Assembly (NCBI GenBank): GCA_022548915.1
Contig: JAKZES010000013.1
Location: 1-64,000, forward strand
Length of the DNA stretch: 64,000 nt
Origin: Verrucomicrobiaceae bacterium E54
GTDB lineage: Bacteria; Verrucomicrobiota; Verrucomicrobiia; Verrucomicrobiales; Akkermansiaceae
Reading direction: 5' to 3'
The notes below the pieces were generated by a model that was not told the DNA's origin, ran no database searches, and saw nothing but the letters and a program-made list of their open reading frames with translations. Shown one piece after another: positions 26,426 to 35,291 of this stretch. A program made the position numbers and the translations under genes. How positions within the stretch are numbered: position 1 is the stretch's first letter; each line of letters begins with the position of its first letter.

Positions 26426-26570
26426 AAGGATCGCGCGACGCTGTCGCGCATCGAATCACTCAGCAAGATCGCGGAACGGAGAACGGTCGAATCTTCATAT
26501 CGGCTGTCATCTGCCAGATTTGCGCCAGCTGCGCTCACCGTTCGATGCGCGACAGCGTCGCGCGGTCCTT
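26426..26570. repeat. REP/BIME-like inverted repeat pair
   Basis: Two 30-bp arms, 26426-26455 and 26541-26570, are inverted copies differing at one base. Each arm also contains its own hairpin, GCGCGAC-gct-GTCGCGC. The left arm starts 6 bp after the DUF6288 stop and the right arm ends 55 bp before the M6 peptidase start. The 85-bp spacer holds no gene. Confidence 0.85.
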
Positions 26571-26624
26571 CCCCACCTCCCGCGGAAGATCCGGCAAACG
26601 CGGGTCGTAATGAGGACCACCCAC

Positions 26625-27722
26625 ATGCTCAAGCACCTCACCCTCCTGGCCCTGCTCACAGCCGCGGTCACCGCCGACACGACGAACCCGATTCCGCCGC
26701 TGGACCCCAAGGGTGACGTTTACAAGACCGAAGGTCCCAACGACCCGCTCATCTACGGGCCCACCGTCGGCAAGCAGAAAGCCGTCCTGCTCTTCGTCGA
26801 CTACCCCAACATCCCGCAGGAGGGCGACACCCGGGAGCGCGGCGAGAAACTCCTCGCCGGCGGCAAGTTCCAGCAACTCTTTCACGACCAGTCCTACGGC
26901 AAGTTCTCGATCGAGGTCGAACCCATCCACGGCTGGCGGCGCATGCCCAGGGAGAACAAGGCCTACGACCCCGGAACCACCGAGGGTCACCGCGAGCTGT
27001 TCGTCGATGCCTTCGCCCTCTATCCGAAGATCAACTTCCTCGACTACGACTACGTCATGATCAGCATGCCCGGTCGGGGGAACTTCGCCTTCGGCGAACG
27101 TGACGACAAGGCCATCCCCTACCGCGGCGAAAAGATCAACGTCGCCCTCAACCAGGGCAGCATGAGCTACTTTGTCCTCGCCCACGAGTTCGCCCACTGC
27201 ATGGGCCTTCCCGACCTCTACACCTACACCGACCAGGTTCCGGAAGACGCCCCGAAGAACCCACTCGGACCCTGGGATGTCATGTCGTCCACCGGCACGG
27301 CCCCCGGGTTCATCGGCTGGCACAGGCACAAGTTCGGCTGGCTCGATACCGACCGGAAGACCTACCTGACCCAAGGCACCCACAAGCTCACGCTCACCCC
27401 GCTGGATGGGGAGCGAGGACTCTCCATGGTCGTGGTGCCGGCCGACAACCCCGCCAAGCCCAGCAAAGTGTTCGTGGTCGAATGCGCCCCGCCGTTGCGG
27501 ATGGAAAAGGACGCCCCCAAGCCCGGCGGCGTGCTCATCTACAGCGTCGATGCGACCCTCCCCAGCGGCCAGAACGCCGTCGTCGTCCATCCCCGGGAAG
27601 ACAAGGTGAACGCCTCCTTCCACCCGGGACAGGAGTTCGACGACCCGTCCGCTCCCCTCGGAGTGAAGGTCCGCGAAAAGACCGACGGCGGCGGCTACGC
27701 CATCGAAGTGGTGGTGAAGTGA
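26625..27722 (+). CDS. Exported M6-family metallopeptidase
   Basis: A zinc metallopeptidase of about 365 residues related to the immune inhibitor A (M6) group. The signal peptide is MLKHLTLLALLTAAVTADT. The active site is H187-E-F-A-H191-C-M-G-L-P-D197, the HExxHxxGxxD form, followed by a Met-turn candidate in GPWDVMSSTG. The ATG at 26625 is used because TGAGG sits nine bases upstream and the preceding ATG (26610) overlaps that sequence. It lacks the large propeptide and extra domains of classic InhA. The gene stands between the REP-like pair and the convergent abiE genes. Substrate is unknown. Confidence 0.85.
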   Translation: MLKHLTLLALLTAAVTADTTNPIPPLDPKGDVYKTEGPNDPLIYGPTVGKQKAVLLFVDYPNIPQEGDTRERGEKLLAGGKFQQLFHDQSYGKFSIEVEPIHGWRRMPRENKAYDPGTTEGHRELFVDAFALYPKINFLDYDYVMISMPGRGNFAFGERDDKAIPYRGEKINVALNQGSMSYFVLAHEFAHCMGLPDLYTYTDQVPEDAPKNPLGPWDVMSSTGTAPGFIGWHRHKFGWLDTDRKTYLTQGTHKLTLTPLDGERGLSMVVVPADNPAKPSKVFVVECAPPLRMEKDAPKPGGVLIYSVDATLPSGQNAVVVHPREDKVNASFHPGQEFDDPSAPLGVKVREKTDGGGYAIEVVVK

Positions 27723-27787
27723 TCGAAAGTCGAAGGACGAGGCTCACTTGGTCATCCAACTTCGTCTACTAGCCCTGCTCTCCTCCT

Positions 27788-28633
27788 TCATCCCGTCCAG
27801 AGCCACGCGGTCTTCTCCCGCACATTTTCCACGACCTCGCCAAAGTCACGTGGTTCCAATCCGTTCTTCCGCAAAAAGGCATCCCACATCACCGACTTTT
27901 CGGCCACGAAGTCATCAGACAACCCCGCAGGCTGATCGGCCGGCAACGCCGTCTCACGACGACCAAACGTTGCCTTGATGGCGGCTTCGAGTTCCGAACG
28001 ATCTGGAGGCGAACCTCCCAGCAGGAAGTCGAGATCGAAGAAGTCCTTCATTCGTGAGTTCTGCATGTCGAGCCGCACCAGTGCCTCGAACTTTTCGGCG
28101 ATCACCGTGGCGACCGGGTAGGAGCGCAACCGGATGTCCGACAGGTCCGGCAGGAGGCTCGGAAGATCAAGCAGTTCGGGTCCGGGCGTGACCGCATCGC
28201 CAAACCCCACATCGACCTGCACCGAAATGCGGATCTTGCCGAGCAGGGCGCGGAACTTCGCCCGCAGCCCACCGTAATCCATGTCACTGCGGATCGGCTC
28301 GACCGAGAGACTCCCTTCATCGAAGACAAGCCCGTCCTCCGCGCACACGACCCGCATCACGTCCAGCACCGTGCGCCGCAGTTTCTCCGGATCATCCGGG
28401 CCGGAGCCGAGCAAATCGAGATCTCGGGTCGGCCGGTGAAGCTCGGGGTTCCAGACCTGGAACAGCGTCGCCCCTTTGAGGATGAAATGCCCCGCATGTC
28501 CGGACTGCGCGAGTCGGTGAAGGAAACGCTCAACTCCATAGCGCGCGAGCACGAAATCAAAACTCTCTCCGCGGCTCCGCGAAAGGTTGAGCAGGCGAGT
28601 TCGGATCGATTCGATGCGACCTTCAAACTTCAT
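27788..28633 (-). CDS. abiEii: AbiEii/AbiGii-family nucleotidyltransferase toxin
   Basis: A 281-residue toxin of a type IV toxin-antitoxin system, originally known as a phage abortive-infection gene. The nucleotidyltransferase motif block is FILKGATLFQVWNPELHRPT followed by RDLDLLG (K-G at 53-54, R70-D-L-D73), and later motifs include VIAEKFEALV and RMKDFFDLDFL. Family members are thought to transfer nucleotides (GTP for AbiEii) to a target and arrest growth. It overlaps the upstream antitoxin gene by four bases (ATGA), the usual coupled arrangement. The gene looks intact. Confidence 0.92.
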   Translation of the reverse strand: MKFEGRIESIRTRLLNLSRSRGESFDFVLARYGVERFLHRLAQSGHAGHFILKGATLFQVWNPELHRPTRDLDLLGSGPDDPEKLRRTVLDVMRVVCAEDGLVFDEGSLSVEPIRSDMDYGGLRAKFRALLGKIRISVQVDVGFGDAVTPGPELLDLPSLLPDLSDIRLRSYPVATVIAEKFEALVRLDMQNSRMKDFFDLDFLLGGSPPDRSELEAAIKATFGRRETALPADQPAGLSDDFVAEKSVMWDAFLRKNGLEPRDFGEVVENVREKTAWLWTG

Positions 28634-29262
28634 GCTGTCAGAGCCTCCAGGTAGGGTTTCATCACCCGACCCATTCTGCAGACGCGGGCGATCCGGTTGA
28701 GCTCCGCCAGCGTGAATCGCCGATCCCGCCAGCCCTCGCGCAGCGCCTCCAGCGCAACATCGATGCCCACTTTGTTGCGATAGCGAAACAGGTCCACCAC
28801 CGTCCGCGCCACCGAATAGATCCGGAGCGTCGCGCCCTCCACCTCGTGCTCTTCCACTCCGAGCGCCGCATGCGCAAGACCGTAGCGGAGGACGCGCAGC
28901 GGTGGATGCTCGAACTCCGGTTTCCGGTCCTTCGGGCCGATCGCGATCCAGACCTCATGAGAAACCTGGGTGGTCAGTTCGTGAAACTCGAGCGCACTGA
29001 GCAGGCAGATCACAGCTTGGGGCACCCGCCTCGCCACAACCACCAGCGAATGGTGCGCCCCGATGTCCGCCCCAGGCAGGGCATAGAGTCCACGACCCAC
29101 TCTATCCATCCTGCCTGCGGCGACGGCCTCACGAATCGCCGTCCGCGAAAATCCGCGTTCCTCCAGGTCCTTCGACCGGAGCACGGAGGCCCCGGCAAAA
29201 AGCGCTTCAATGGATTCCGAGTCACTCACAAAGCGTCGGCAGTTAAGAACAACATCCGACAT
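28630..29262 (-). CDS. abiEi: AbiEi-family antitoxin/transcriptional regulator
   Basis: A 210-residue antitoxin with an N-terminal winged helix-turn-helix (VLRSKDLEERGFSRTAIREA, then GRMDRVGRGLYALPG) and the AbiEi C-terminal domain (VPQAVICLLSALEFHELTTQ, IYSVARTVVDLFRYRNKVGI). AbiEi proteins neutralise AbiEii without binding it and repress their own promoter. Two related sequences, TAAGAACAACATC (29244-29256) and TAAAGAACATCATC (29267-29280), straddle the start and may be part of an operator; this is tentative. The start at 29262 has no strong ribosome site. Confidence 0.92.
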   Translation of the reverse strand: MSDVVLNCRRFVSDSESIEALFAGASVLRSKDLEERGFSRTAIREAVAAGRMDRVGRGLYALPGADIGAHHSLVVVARRVPQAVICLLSALEFHELTTQVSHEVWIAIGPKDRKPEFEHPPLRVLRYGLAHAALGVEEHEVEGATLRIYSVARTVVDLFRYRNKVGIDVALEALREGWRDRRFTLAELNRIARVCRMGRVMKPYLEALTA

Positions 29263-29320
29263 TTTGTAAAGAACATCATCAACGTCGCGGTGCCTGCTAC
29301 CACAACAAGACCGCAGCCCC

Positions 29321-29803
29321 TCATCGCACCGGCTTGGGACTTCCCTTCAGCGGAAAGTCCCGTGTGCCCGCCGACTTGAGGTCGAGGATGGGCGTGCCAT
29401 CGAAGGCATCGATCCCGTCGATCGTCACGACGCCCTTCTCGACCGAGAGCACCTTGCACACGGTCACGGCGATCAGATTCGGCCGTCGCGGTGAGCGGGT
29501 GGCGAACACCCCGGTCAGGGGATTCCGCTCGTCGCCGCAGGGGTGAACCTTCAGCGTCCGCCGTTTCTCCGGCGTGTCGTTCTTGTCGAACCACCACAGG
29601 ACCATCACGTGGGAGCAATGCTCAAGCCCTTCGAGGCCCTCGACATACTCGTCCGCAATCTTCAGTGCGACCGGCTTGCCTTCGACGTTCTGCACCTCAC
29701 CGATCGGGCGCATCGTGAAAACGGGCTCTTCCCCGTCGGCATTTCCACCGACCCACAGGGCCAGCATCAGGGGCACGAGGCCCGGCAGTCTCATTGTTTT
29801 CAT
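29321..29803 (-). CDS. TrmO (TsaA/YaeB)-like protein with an export signal
   Basis: A 160-residue protein whose domain matches the TrmO family, which normally methylates t6A37 in tRNA-Thr with SAM. Recognisable blocks are PIGEVQNVEGKPVAL, GLEHCSHVMVLWWFDKND, and HPCGDERNPLTGVFATRSPR with RPNLIAVTVCKVL. Unusually, the only start that suits the operon spacing (29803) gives a convincing signal peptide, MKTMRLPGLVPLMLALWVGG then NADGEEP. Cytosolic TrmO has no such leader. It follows the HzsA-like gene by 16 bp on the same strand. Either the protein is exported and has another role, or the true start is internal; no good internal ATG precedes the domain. Confidence 0.78.
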   Translation of the reverse strand: MKTMRLPGLVPLMLALWVGGNADGEEPVFTMRPIGEVQNVEGKPVALKIADEYVEGLEGLEHCSHVMVLWWFDKNDTPEKRRTLKVHPCGDERNPLTGVFATRSPRRPNLIAVTVCKVLSVEKGVVTIDGIDAFDGTPILDLKSAGTRDFPLKGSPKPVR

Positions 29804-29819
29804 GGCATTCAAGCAGAGC

Positions 29820-32800
29820 CTAGTCGGGATCACGCTCCGGAGGAAGCCGCGACCCGACCGCCTCGCAGGCAATCAACAGGGCATGGCGCACCGAGACCTC
29901 GGGGACTTCGTCCGCCAGCTCGCGCATCGCGGGCAGATCCGCCGCCGTGGCGGTCCGGGCCAGCGCCACGGCAGCGGCATGACGCGTGTCCGGCGCATTC
30001 TCCGCATCTCCGAGGACGCCGAGGAGCGATGGCGTGGCACCCGGGTCGCCGATCCGGCCGAGTGCCCAGGCCGCCGCGGCTCGCCAGCACGGCGTGAGGT
30101 CGTTGTGGAGGAAATGCACGCCGGGGCCGAGCGGATCCGGCCGACCGGAGGCCGCCTCGGCGGGGCAATCATCAAGCGCGGAACGCAGGCTCGCCACCGA
30201 GGACGGGTCGCCGATCTGGCCAAGCGTCCGGGCCAGGTAGAACGAGGTCCAGTGACGGCTCGGCAGCTCGCTCACCACCGGGATGCCGATGTCGTAAACG
30301 CGCGGAATGTCATTGGGCAGCGACCGACAGCGCTCGAAGGCGGCGCGGACGCGGGCTTCGAGGGCCGGATCGCGGGTGACGAGCGAAAGAATCTGGGCGG
30401 CGCGGATGTCGGGACCCGGGGTGCCGGCCCATGCACCGTGGACCTCATTGAGAGCGGCGAGCACGTCGGGGTTCAGTGGCGCATCCGGATCACCAAGCAC
30501 GTGGAGACAGGTTTCAACGACGGCGGCTTCGCGGCCCGAGCGACGGATCACCCGACCGACCAGGGTTTCAAAGTCGTCGCTTCCCGGGAACAGGGCGCGG
30601 TCGGGATCGGTCGGCACCATGCGGATCAAGGCGGGCACGTGAGGCCCGGCGGCCGTGCTGCCGAGAACATCGAGCGCCTCGACGATCCGCGCGTGGACCG
30701 GCGCAGCGTGGCAGGCGATCAGCGCGGGGTGGTCGCCATACCAGTAGCAGTGCTCGTGGTAGGGCGGCAGTTGGGGAATCAAATCGAGCAGGACCTGCTC
30801 GGCGGCGGTGGTTCCGATCTCACCGAGTGCCTCGACGCAGGCCTCGGCAAGAAACAGGTTGCCGGTCTTGGGGTCGAGGTTCCGGGCGGCGGTTTCCGCG
30901 AGCGCGGGCACCTCACCATCGCCGCCGAGGCTTCCGACGGCCCGGGTGACTTCCTGCAGGCTGCGTGGGTTGACCTCGGAACGCGAGTTGAAGCGCGTGC
31001 CGTCGCCCTGGTGCTTCCGTTTCCATTCGGGGAGCGGGTTGTGGGAGCGCTCGCTCAGGAGGTAGTCGACAAGCGCACCGACACTGGCCTGGTCGCCACA
31101 GTGGCTCAGCGAAACGGCGGCACGCCGGGCACGATCGCGGTCGGAGGCGTCGAGGGTCCTGGCGAGTTGCTGCTGCCATGCCGCATCCCCGACCCCGGCG
31201 AAGCGACGGGCGAACGCCGGAAGTTGCTTCCCGCGGTCGCGACGCGGGGCGAAGGGATCGAAGTCATCCAGCGGGATGCCTGTTAGATTCTCCAGTGCGA
31301 CGACGGCAGCCTGGGCGACCAGCGGATCGCGATCGGCGAGCGCCCGGGTCAGGGGCTCCACGGATTCCCGCAGGCCGCAGGTCGCAAGCGCCATCGCCGC
31401 GGCGACCCGCAGCTCGCGATCGTCCGAGTCGAGGCAGGCCGCCAGCGCCGGGGCGCAGGCCGGATCGCGAAACACCCCGGCACGCTGGGCCGCACCATGC
31501 TGACGGTCCGGATCCCCCGATTCGAGGTCATCGATCAGCGCCGCGACCTCCTCCTTTCCGCTGCGATCGGCGGAGCGGTGCCGGTTGAGACCGGCGATCT
31601 CGCGGAAGCGATCAAATTGAAGCTCCATCAGTCCGGTGACGGCGGCATTGTTGCCACGGAACCGCAGTGGATCGCCGCGGCCGGTGAGCTTGAGCGGGCG
31701 GGTCCGCATCGCCTGCAGTGTCGTCGATCCGACGAGAGGCGGGGCGTTGGCGCGCGGCTGGTGGCAGCCCACGCAGCCTCGTGATTCGCCGGGCTTCACG
31801 TAAATCCAGGACATCTGGTTGAGCTCGGAGCGGCCCTCGGCATCGACTGCCTGGAAGGCGATCGCGGTGTTTGCCGGCACCTCCACCGCGAAGGAACCAT
31901 CGGGCGCCAGCGGCACGGTTCCCAGGTCGACCGTTTCGTTGCCGGCATGGACCAGGTAGGAATGGGACGAGCGATAGTTGAGTCCTTTCCCGGCGAGCAC
32001 CCGGACCGCGCGCACGTGCTCCCAGCCGGCGGTGCTGTTGTGGGTCAGCCGGACGTCCTGGCAGTAGAACACGCCGGTCTGGCCGGGGCGGTCGGTCGCC
32101 GCGGGATCCACCCGCTTGACCAGCCGGTGGGGCTTCGGCGTCGGACCGACGAAGATCGGAGAATGGACCGGCCCGCCGGAGGATTCATGCACGGTGACCG
32201 CCCCGCTTTCGTCCCCGTCCGGATCGATAATGGCGATCCGGTTGAAGGGCCACGCCGAGCCGGATTCCGTGCCGACGACCGTACCGACGAGTCGCGCATC
32301 GGGTAGCGCTGCGAGGTCCGCCGCATTGACCGGGATCCGGCGCCACATTTGCCGGGGTTCCCCGGGCCGGGCGACAAGGACCTGCTTGCCATCGACCCAG
32401 GCAACGCGCCCGTCGGCCAGCGGAGCGGCACTGCCGGCGTTGAACGCCCGCAGCCGCCCACCATATTCTGGCCCGTTCTCGAGTCCGAACTCGGTCTGGC
32501 CGGTGGTGCCATCGGGGTAGATTGCATGCAGTCGGGTCTCCACCTTGCCCCGGTCGAAAAAATTGTCCGAACGCAGGAAAAGAATGCGCCCGTCGGCGAG
32601 CATCCGCGGTTCGTTGTCGAAGACGATCGTGTGGGTCAGCGGGTGAATCGACCCGTTCAACTCGCGGACGAACAAGGCCCGCGCCGGCGGGTTGTGATAC
32701 TCCTCGAAGACGCCGATGCGGGTGGAGGAGAAAACCAGCCGCCCGTCCGGAAGTTCGCAGGGATCGATGTCATGGAAGGGCCCGTCGGTGAGTTGCTCCG

Positions 32801-33896
32801 GGTTTCCCCCATCCGCCGCGATCCGATAAAGGTGGAAGAAGGCATCTCCCTCCGCCGCCATCGCGAAGTAGATCCAGCGGCCGTCGTACGAAGCCGCCGG
32901 TGAGCCAATCGCACCGCCACCGGCATCCCACAAGGTTGTCGGCTCGACCCCCGGGCGGGCGGGCCGGAGCGACATCAGGCGTCGGCCCATCTTCACGGGC
33001 GCAGGCAGATCGTGCTCGGGATAGGCCCGGGTGTGGTTGGGATTGAAGATGGTCACCCGCAGGCTGTCCTGGGCGGTGCCGGTGCCCTTGGCGGGTCGAT
33101 ACAGGCTGCAGTCGTCCGCGAGGAAAGCGATGGCGTCCGGCCAAGGATAGTCGGCAGGCGGGATGATCTCCGGCGGCGGTGCGGGTCCGGAACGGTTGCC
33201 GCGCCGGGTGCGAACCTTGGCGGCATGGAACTGCTTGAGTCGTGCCTCGGCAGGGGCTCCGGGTTGGGACAAGTTCGAGGTCACCGGCACCCTTCCCCAT
33301 GGCGGCATGCCAAACTCCCCCACCACGTGGGCCGCGGGCCACCTCCGGTCGTCGAACTCCGGGTCCTGCCACCCCCCCTGCAGGCGATCGCTGCACTTCC
33401 ACGACTCACCGCTGAGATGCCGGACCACATGGCCTCCGGTGATCCCAAGCTCGAGCGAGACGATCAAGCCCGCCGGCCCATGCACGGTATTCACCGCCTC
33501 GACCGCCACCGCGTTGCGGCCAGGCCGCAGCAGGCCGCGGATATCGATGCTCCGGGGCTGGTTCCAGTGGTTCGGGTCCATGTCGCAGGCTCCGACCGGC
33601 CGGCCATTGACGTGGAGCACCCACAGGTTGTCGGCGGTGATGGCAAGCCGGGCCGCTTCGACCTGCGCGGGGTCGGCGACATCGAAGCAACCCCGGAAGA
33701 ACGCGCTGCCGGCGGGAAACTCGATCGAGTCGGGCATCGGCTCGGCCGAAAACCAGATCCACCGGGCGTCATCGAAGGCATGGGCCGCTGCGGCCCGAAC
33801 CGGGAACAGAACCGCCACCACGGCAACCCATACCGCGAGCAACCACGGGGACCTGTGAAAGCGCTCAGGTCGCGTTTTCCTGCAATTCAAAGTCAT
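29820..33896 (-). CDS. HzsA-like/HEAT multidomain secreted protein with one CxxCH motif
   Basis: A 1,358-residue exported protein. The start at 33896 gives a signal peptide (PWLLAVWVAVVAVLFPVRAA). In order: a galactose-binding-like N-terminal region (about 40-190, LRPGRNAVAVEAVNTVHGPA); a beta-propeller-like region (AASYDGRWIYFAMAAEGDAF, PDGRLVFSSTRIGVFEEYHN); a single heme-type C708-V-G-C-H712; then many HEAT-like repeats to the end (LRVAAAMALATCGLRESVEP, TPCWRAAAAWALGRIGDPGA). This order is typical of HzsA-related proteins of Planctomycetota and Verrucomicrobiota. One CxxCH suggests a mono-heme site, but ligands and partners cannot be proven. The TrmO-like gene follows it at 16 bp. Confidence 0.78.
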   Translation of the reverse strand: MTLNCRKTRPERFHRSPWLLAVWVAVVAVLFPVRAAAAHAFDDARWIWFSAEPMPDSIEFPAGSAFFRGCFDVADPAQVEAARLAITADNLWVLHVNGRPVGACDMDPNHWNQPRSIDIRGLLRPGRNAVAVEAVNTVHGPAGLIVSLELGITGGHVVRHLSGESWKCSDRLQGGWQDPEFDDRRWPAAHVVGEFGMPPWGRVPVTSNLSQPGAPAEARLKQFHAAKVRTRRGNRSGPAPPPEIIPPADYPWPDAIAFLADDCSLYRPAKGTGTAQDSLRVTIFNPNHTRAYPEHDLPAPVKMGRRLMSLRPARPGVEPTTLWDAGGGAIGSPAASYDGRWIYFAMAAEGDAFFHLYRIAADGGNPEQLTDGPFHDIDPCELPDGRLVFSSTRIGVFEEYHNPPARALFVRELNGSIHPLTHTIVFDNEPRMLADGRILFLRSDNFFDRGKVETRLHAIYPDGTTGQTEFGLENGPEYGGRLRAFNAGSAAPLADGRVAWVDGKQVLVARPGEPRQMWRRIPVNAADLAALPDARLVGTVVGTESGSAWPFNRIAIIDPDGDESGAVTVHESSGGPVHSPIFVGPTPKPHRLVKRVDPAATDRPGQTGVFYCQDVRLTHNSTAGWEHVRAVRVLAGKGLNYRSSHSYLVHAGNETVDLGTVPLAPDGSFAVEVPANTAIAFQAVDAEGRSELNQMSWIYVKPGESRGCVGCHQPRANAPPLVGSTTLQAMRTRPLKLTGRGDPLRFRGNNAAVTGLMELQFDRFREIAGLNRHRSADRSGKEEVAALIDDLESGDPDRQHGAAQRAGVFRDPACAPALAACLDSDDRELRVAAAMALATCGLRESVEPLTRALADRDPLVAQAAVVALENLTGIPLDDFDPFAPRRDRGKQLPAFARRFAGVGDAAWQQQLARTLDASDRDRARRAAVSLSHCGDQASVGALVDYLLSERSHNPLPEWKRKHQGDGTRFNSRSEVNPRSLQEVTRAVGSLGGDGEVPALAETAARNLDPKTGNLFLAEACVEALGEIGTTAAEQVLLDLIPQLPPYHEHCYWYGDHPALIACHAAPVHARIVEALDVLGSTAAGPHVPALIRMVPTDPDRALFPGSDDFETLVGRVIRRSGREAAVVETCLHVLGDPDAPLNPDVLAALNEVHGAWAGTPGPDIRAAQILSLVTRDPALEARVRAAFERCRSLPNDIPRVYDIGIPVVSELPSRHWTSFYLARTLGQIGDPSSVASLRSALDDCPAEAASGRPDPLGPGVHFLHNDLTPCWRAAAAWALGRIGDPGATPSLLGVLGDAENAPDTRHAAAVALARTATAADLPAMRELADEVPEVSVRHALLIACEAVGSRLPPERDPD

Positions 33897-34306
33897 GGAG
33901 CTGTGAGAAGGTGCGGGTCTGTGGACCGAAGCCGCCGCAGAACGGGGTCGGATGCGTTCCCGGATAGCGAAATACAGCGGTTCAGCTACCGGATAAGCGT
34001 CCAACCCGGGCAGGCTGTCGCCGGAGCGATTGACGCGCAGGCTTTGCAAGGATCTGCCGCCTCCGCCCCGGCAGCGTGGATGCCGGATTGCCAGGACGAT
34101 TCCACGCCCCCACACTCCGCCCATGGACGACACCCGCAACCGCGGCAACCAACCGGTCGGAGCACTGTTGGAGCGTTGGGGGCTGAGCAACCACGACATG
34201 GTGGATTGGGAGCGACGTAGCCTCCGACCCTATTGTTTCCTCTCCTCTCGCCGGGCCACGTAGTTGATGGCGAGTCAAGGTCCGCACACGGCATCCCAGT
34301 GGTAGA
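33897..34306. other. Intergenic region with a possible gene remnant
   Basis: A 410-bp divergent gap between the HzsA-like gene and the DUF932 gene. It must hold both promoters, but no convincing -35/-10 pair was found. It contains the short frame described at 34123-34263. Confidence 0.5.
34123..34263 (+). pseudogene. Possible remnant of a small HTH-like protein
   Basis: A 46-codon frame. Residues about 11-24 (PVGALLERWGLSNHDMV) resemble the N-terminus of a small verrucomicrobial/planctomycete protein family that I recall as continuing with a T-E-Q-L-T-H-K-M-V helix-turn-helix segment. Here the sequence continues D-W-E-R-R-S-L-R-P and ends without that segment, and no other frame restores it. 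It lies 44 bp upstream of the DUF932 gene in the same direction. The match is from memory and could be chance. Confidence 0.3.
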
Positions 34307-35065
34307 ATGGATGAGAACCAGCTCCTTTCGCGGACGCCCTCGGCGGCGTTCGCCGGTGGGTCTCTCGAAACGGGCACCAAACTGTGTGAGATACGAACAC
34401 CGGATGCCACGCGAAGTTGGTACCCCCTGCCCCACCACAACCTGCTAAGTGAGGTGCTTGACCAACTCGGTAGTGCAGGCTTCCGACTCACCGGAGAATC
34501 TCACGCCCTCAGCCACGAGGGAGCCCGATACTTCGGAGTTCTCGAGATTACTCTTCCCGATCGACAGGTCGGCTCCGACTACGGTTGGATCGTCGGACTG
34601 CGCAACAGCCACGACAAGGTCTTCCCGGCCGGACTGGTGGCGGGCACCCGAACCTTCGTTTGTGATAATATGGCGTTTTCCGGCGAAGTCCGGATCTCTC
34701 GCAAGCACACGAGGAACGCCTGGCGCGACCTTCGGCATCTCACCGCCCGGGCAGTCGGTCAACTCGGAGACCGATTTCAGTCCCTCGACCGACGGATCGA
34801 ACTCTACCGATCCGAACCGATGGCTGACTGGTCGGCCCTCGACCTGGTGATCCGGGCGATGGATTGCCAAGCGATCACCCCGAGCCAATTACCCCGCGTC
34901 CTGAACGAGTGGCGCAAGCCCCGACACGACGCGTTCTGTCCCCGAAACCTCTGGAGCCTTTTCAACAGCTTCACCGAGGTTTTCAAAGGCCAGAATCCAG
35001 TCACTACCATGCGTCGCTCCCAAGCCCTTCACGGTTTGTGCGATACAATTGTCGGAATCAACTGA
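34307..35065 (+). CDS. DUF932-family protein
   Basis: A 252-residue cytoplasmic protein of the DUF932 (phage/plasmid-related) family. Visible family blocks are SWYPLPHHNLLSEVLDQLG, IVGLRNSHDKVFPAGLVAGT, and FVCDNMAFSGEVRISRKHT. Members are frequent on phages, plasmids and integrated elements, and their biochemical role is not settled. The gene is flanked upstream by a 410-bp gap and downstream by a strong terminator, so it is a single-gene transcript. The start at 34307 lacks an obvious ribosome site. Confidence 0.8.
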   Translation: MDENQLLSRTPSAAFAGGSLETGTKLCEIRTPDATRSWYPLPHHNLLSEVLDQLGSAGFRLTGESHALSHEGARYFGVLEITLPDRQVGSDYGWIVGLRNSHDKVFPAGLVAGTRTFVCDNMAFSGEVRISRKHTRNAWRDLRHLTARAVGQLGDRFQSLDRRIELYRSEPMADWSALDLVIRAMDCQAITPSQLPRVLNEWRKPRHDAFCPRNLWSLFNSFTEVFKGQNPVTTMRRSQALHGLCDTIVGIN

Positions 35066-35085
35066 TGACTAAAATCAAACAGCAA

Positions 35086-35113
35086 GACCCGTCCACTTCG
35101 GACGGGTCTTTTT
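35086..35113 (+). terminator. Rho-independent terminator after DUF932 gene
   Basis: A perfect 9-bp stem GACCCGTCC / GGACGGGTC with loop ACTTC is followed by five T residues. It starts 20 bp after the DUF932 stop. The remaining bases to 35291 show no gene. Confidence 0.92.
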
Positions 35114-35291
35114 CATGCTCAGCTCGACCGGCACTTGTCTTCGGACTCGCACTCGCCGACTTCAGTCCGTCACCTGATATGCCCTGCCGAGGCAGATGCC
35201 CGCGAGAACATCGGTCAACCCTAAGACTCATGGGAAATCACCACCGCCCAAGTTCACGCCACCATGCGGGTCGACGGGGCGTCAACTGGAG

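Noticed and set aside
34123-34307. Restoring a full small HTH protein by a frameshift
   Set aside because: Neither other frame downstream of the D-M-V segment gives the expected helix-turn-helix residues, so no repair by one indel is possible.
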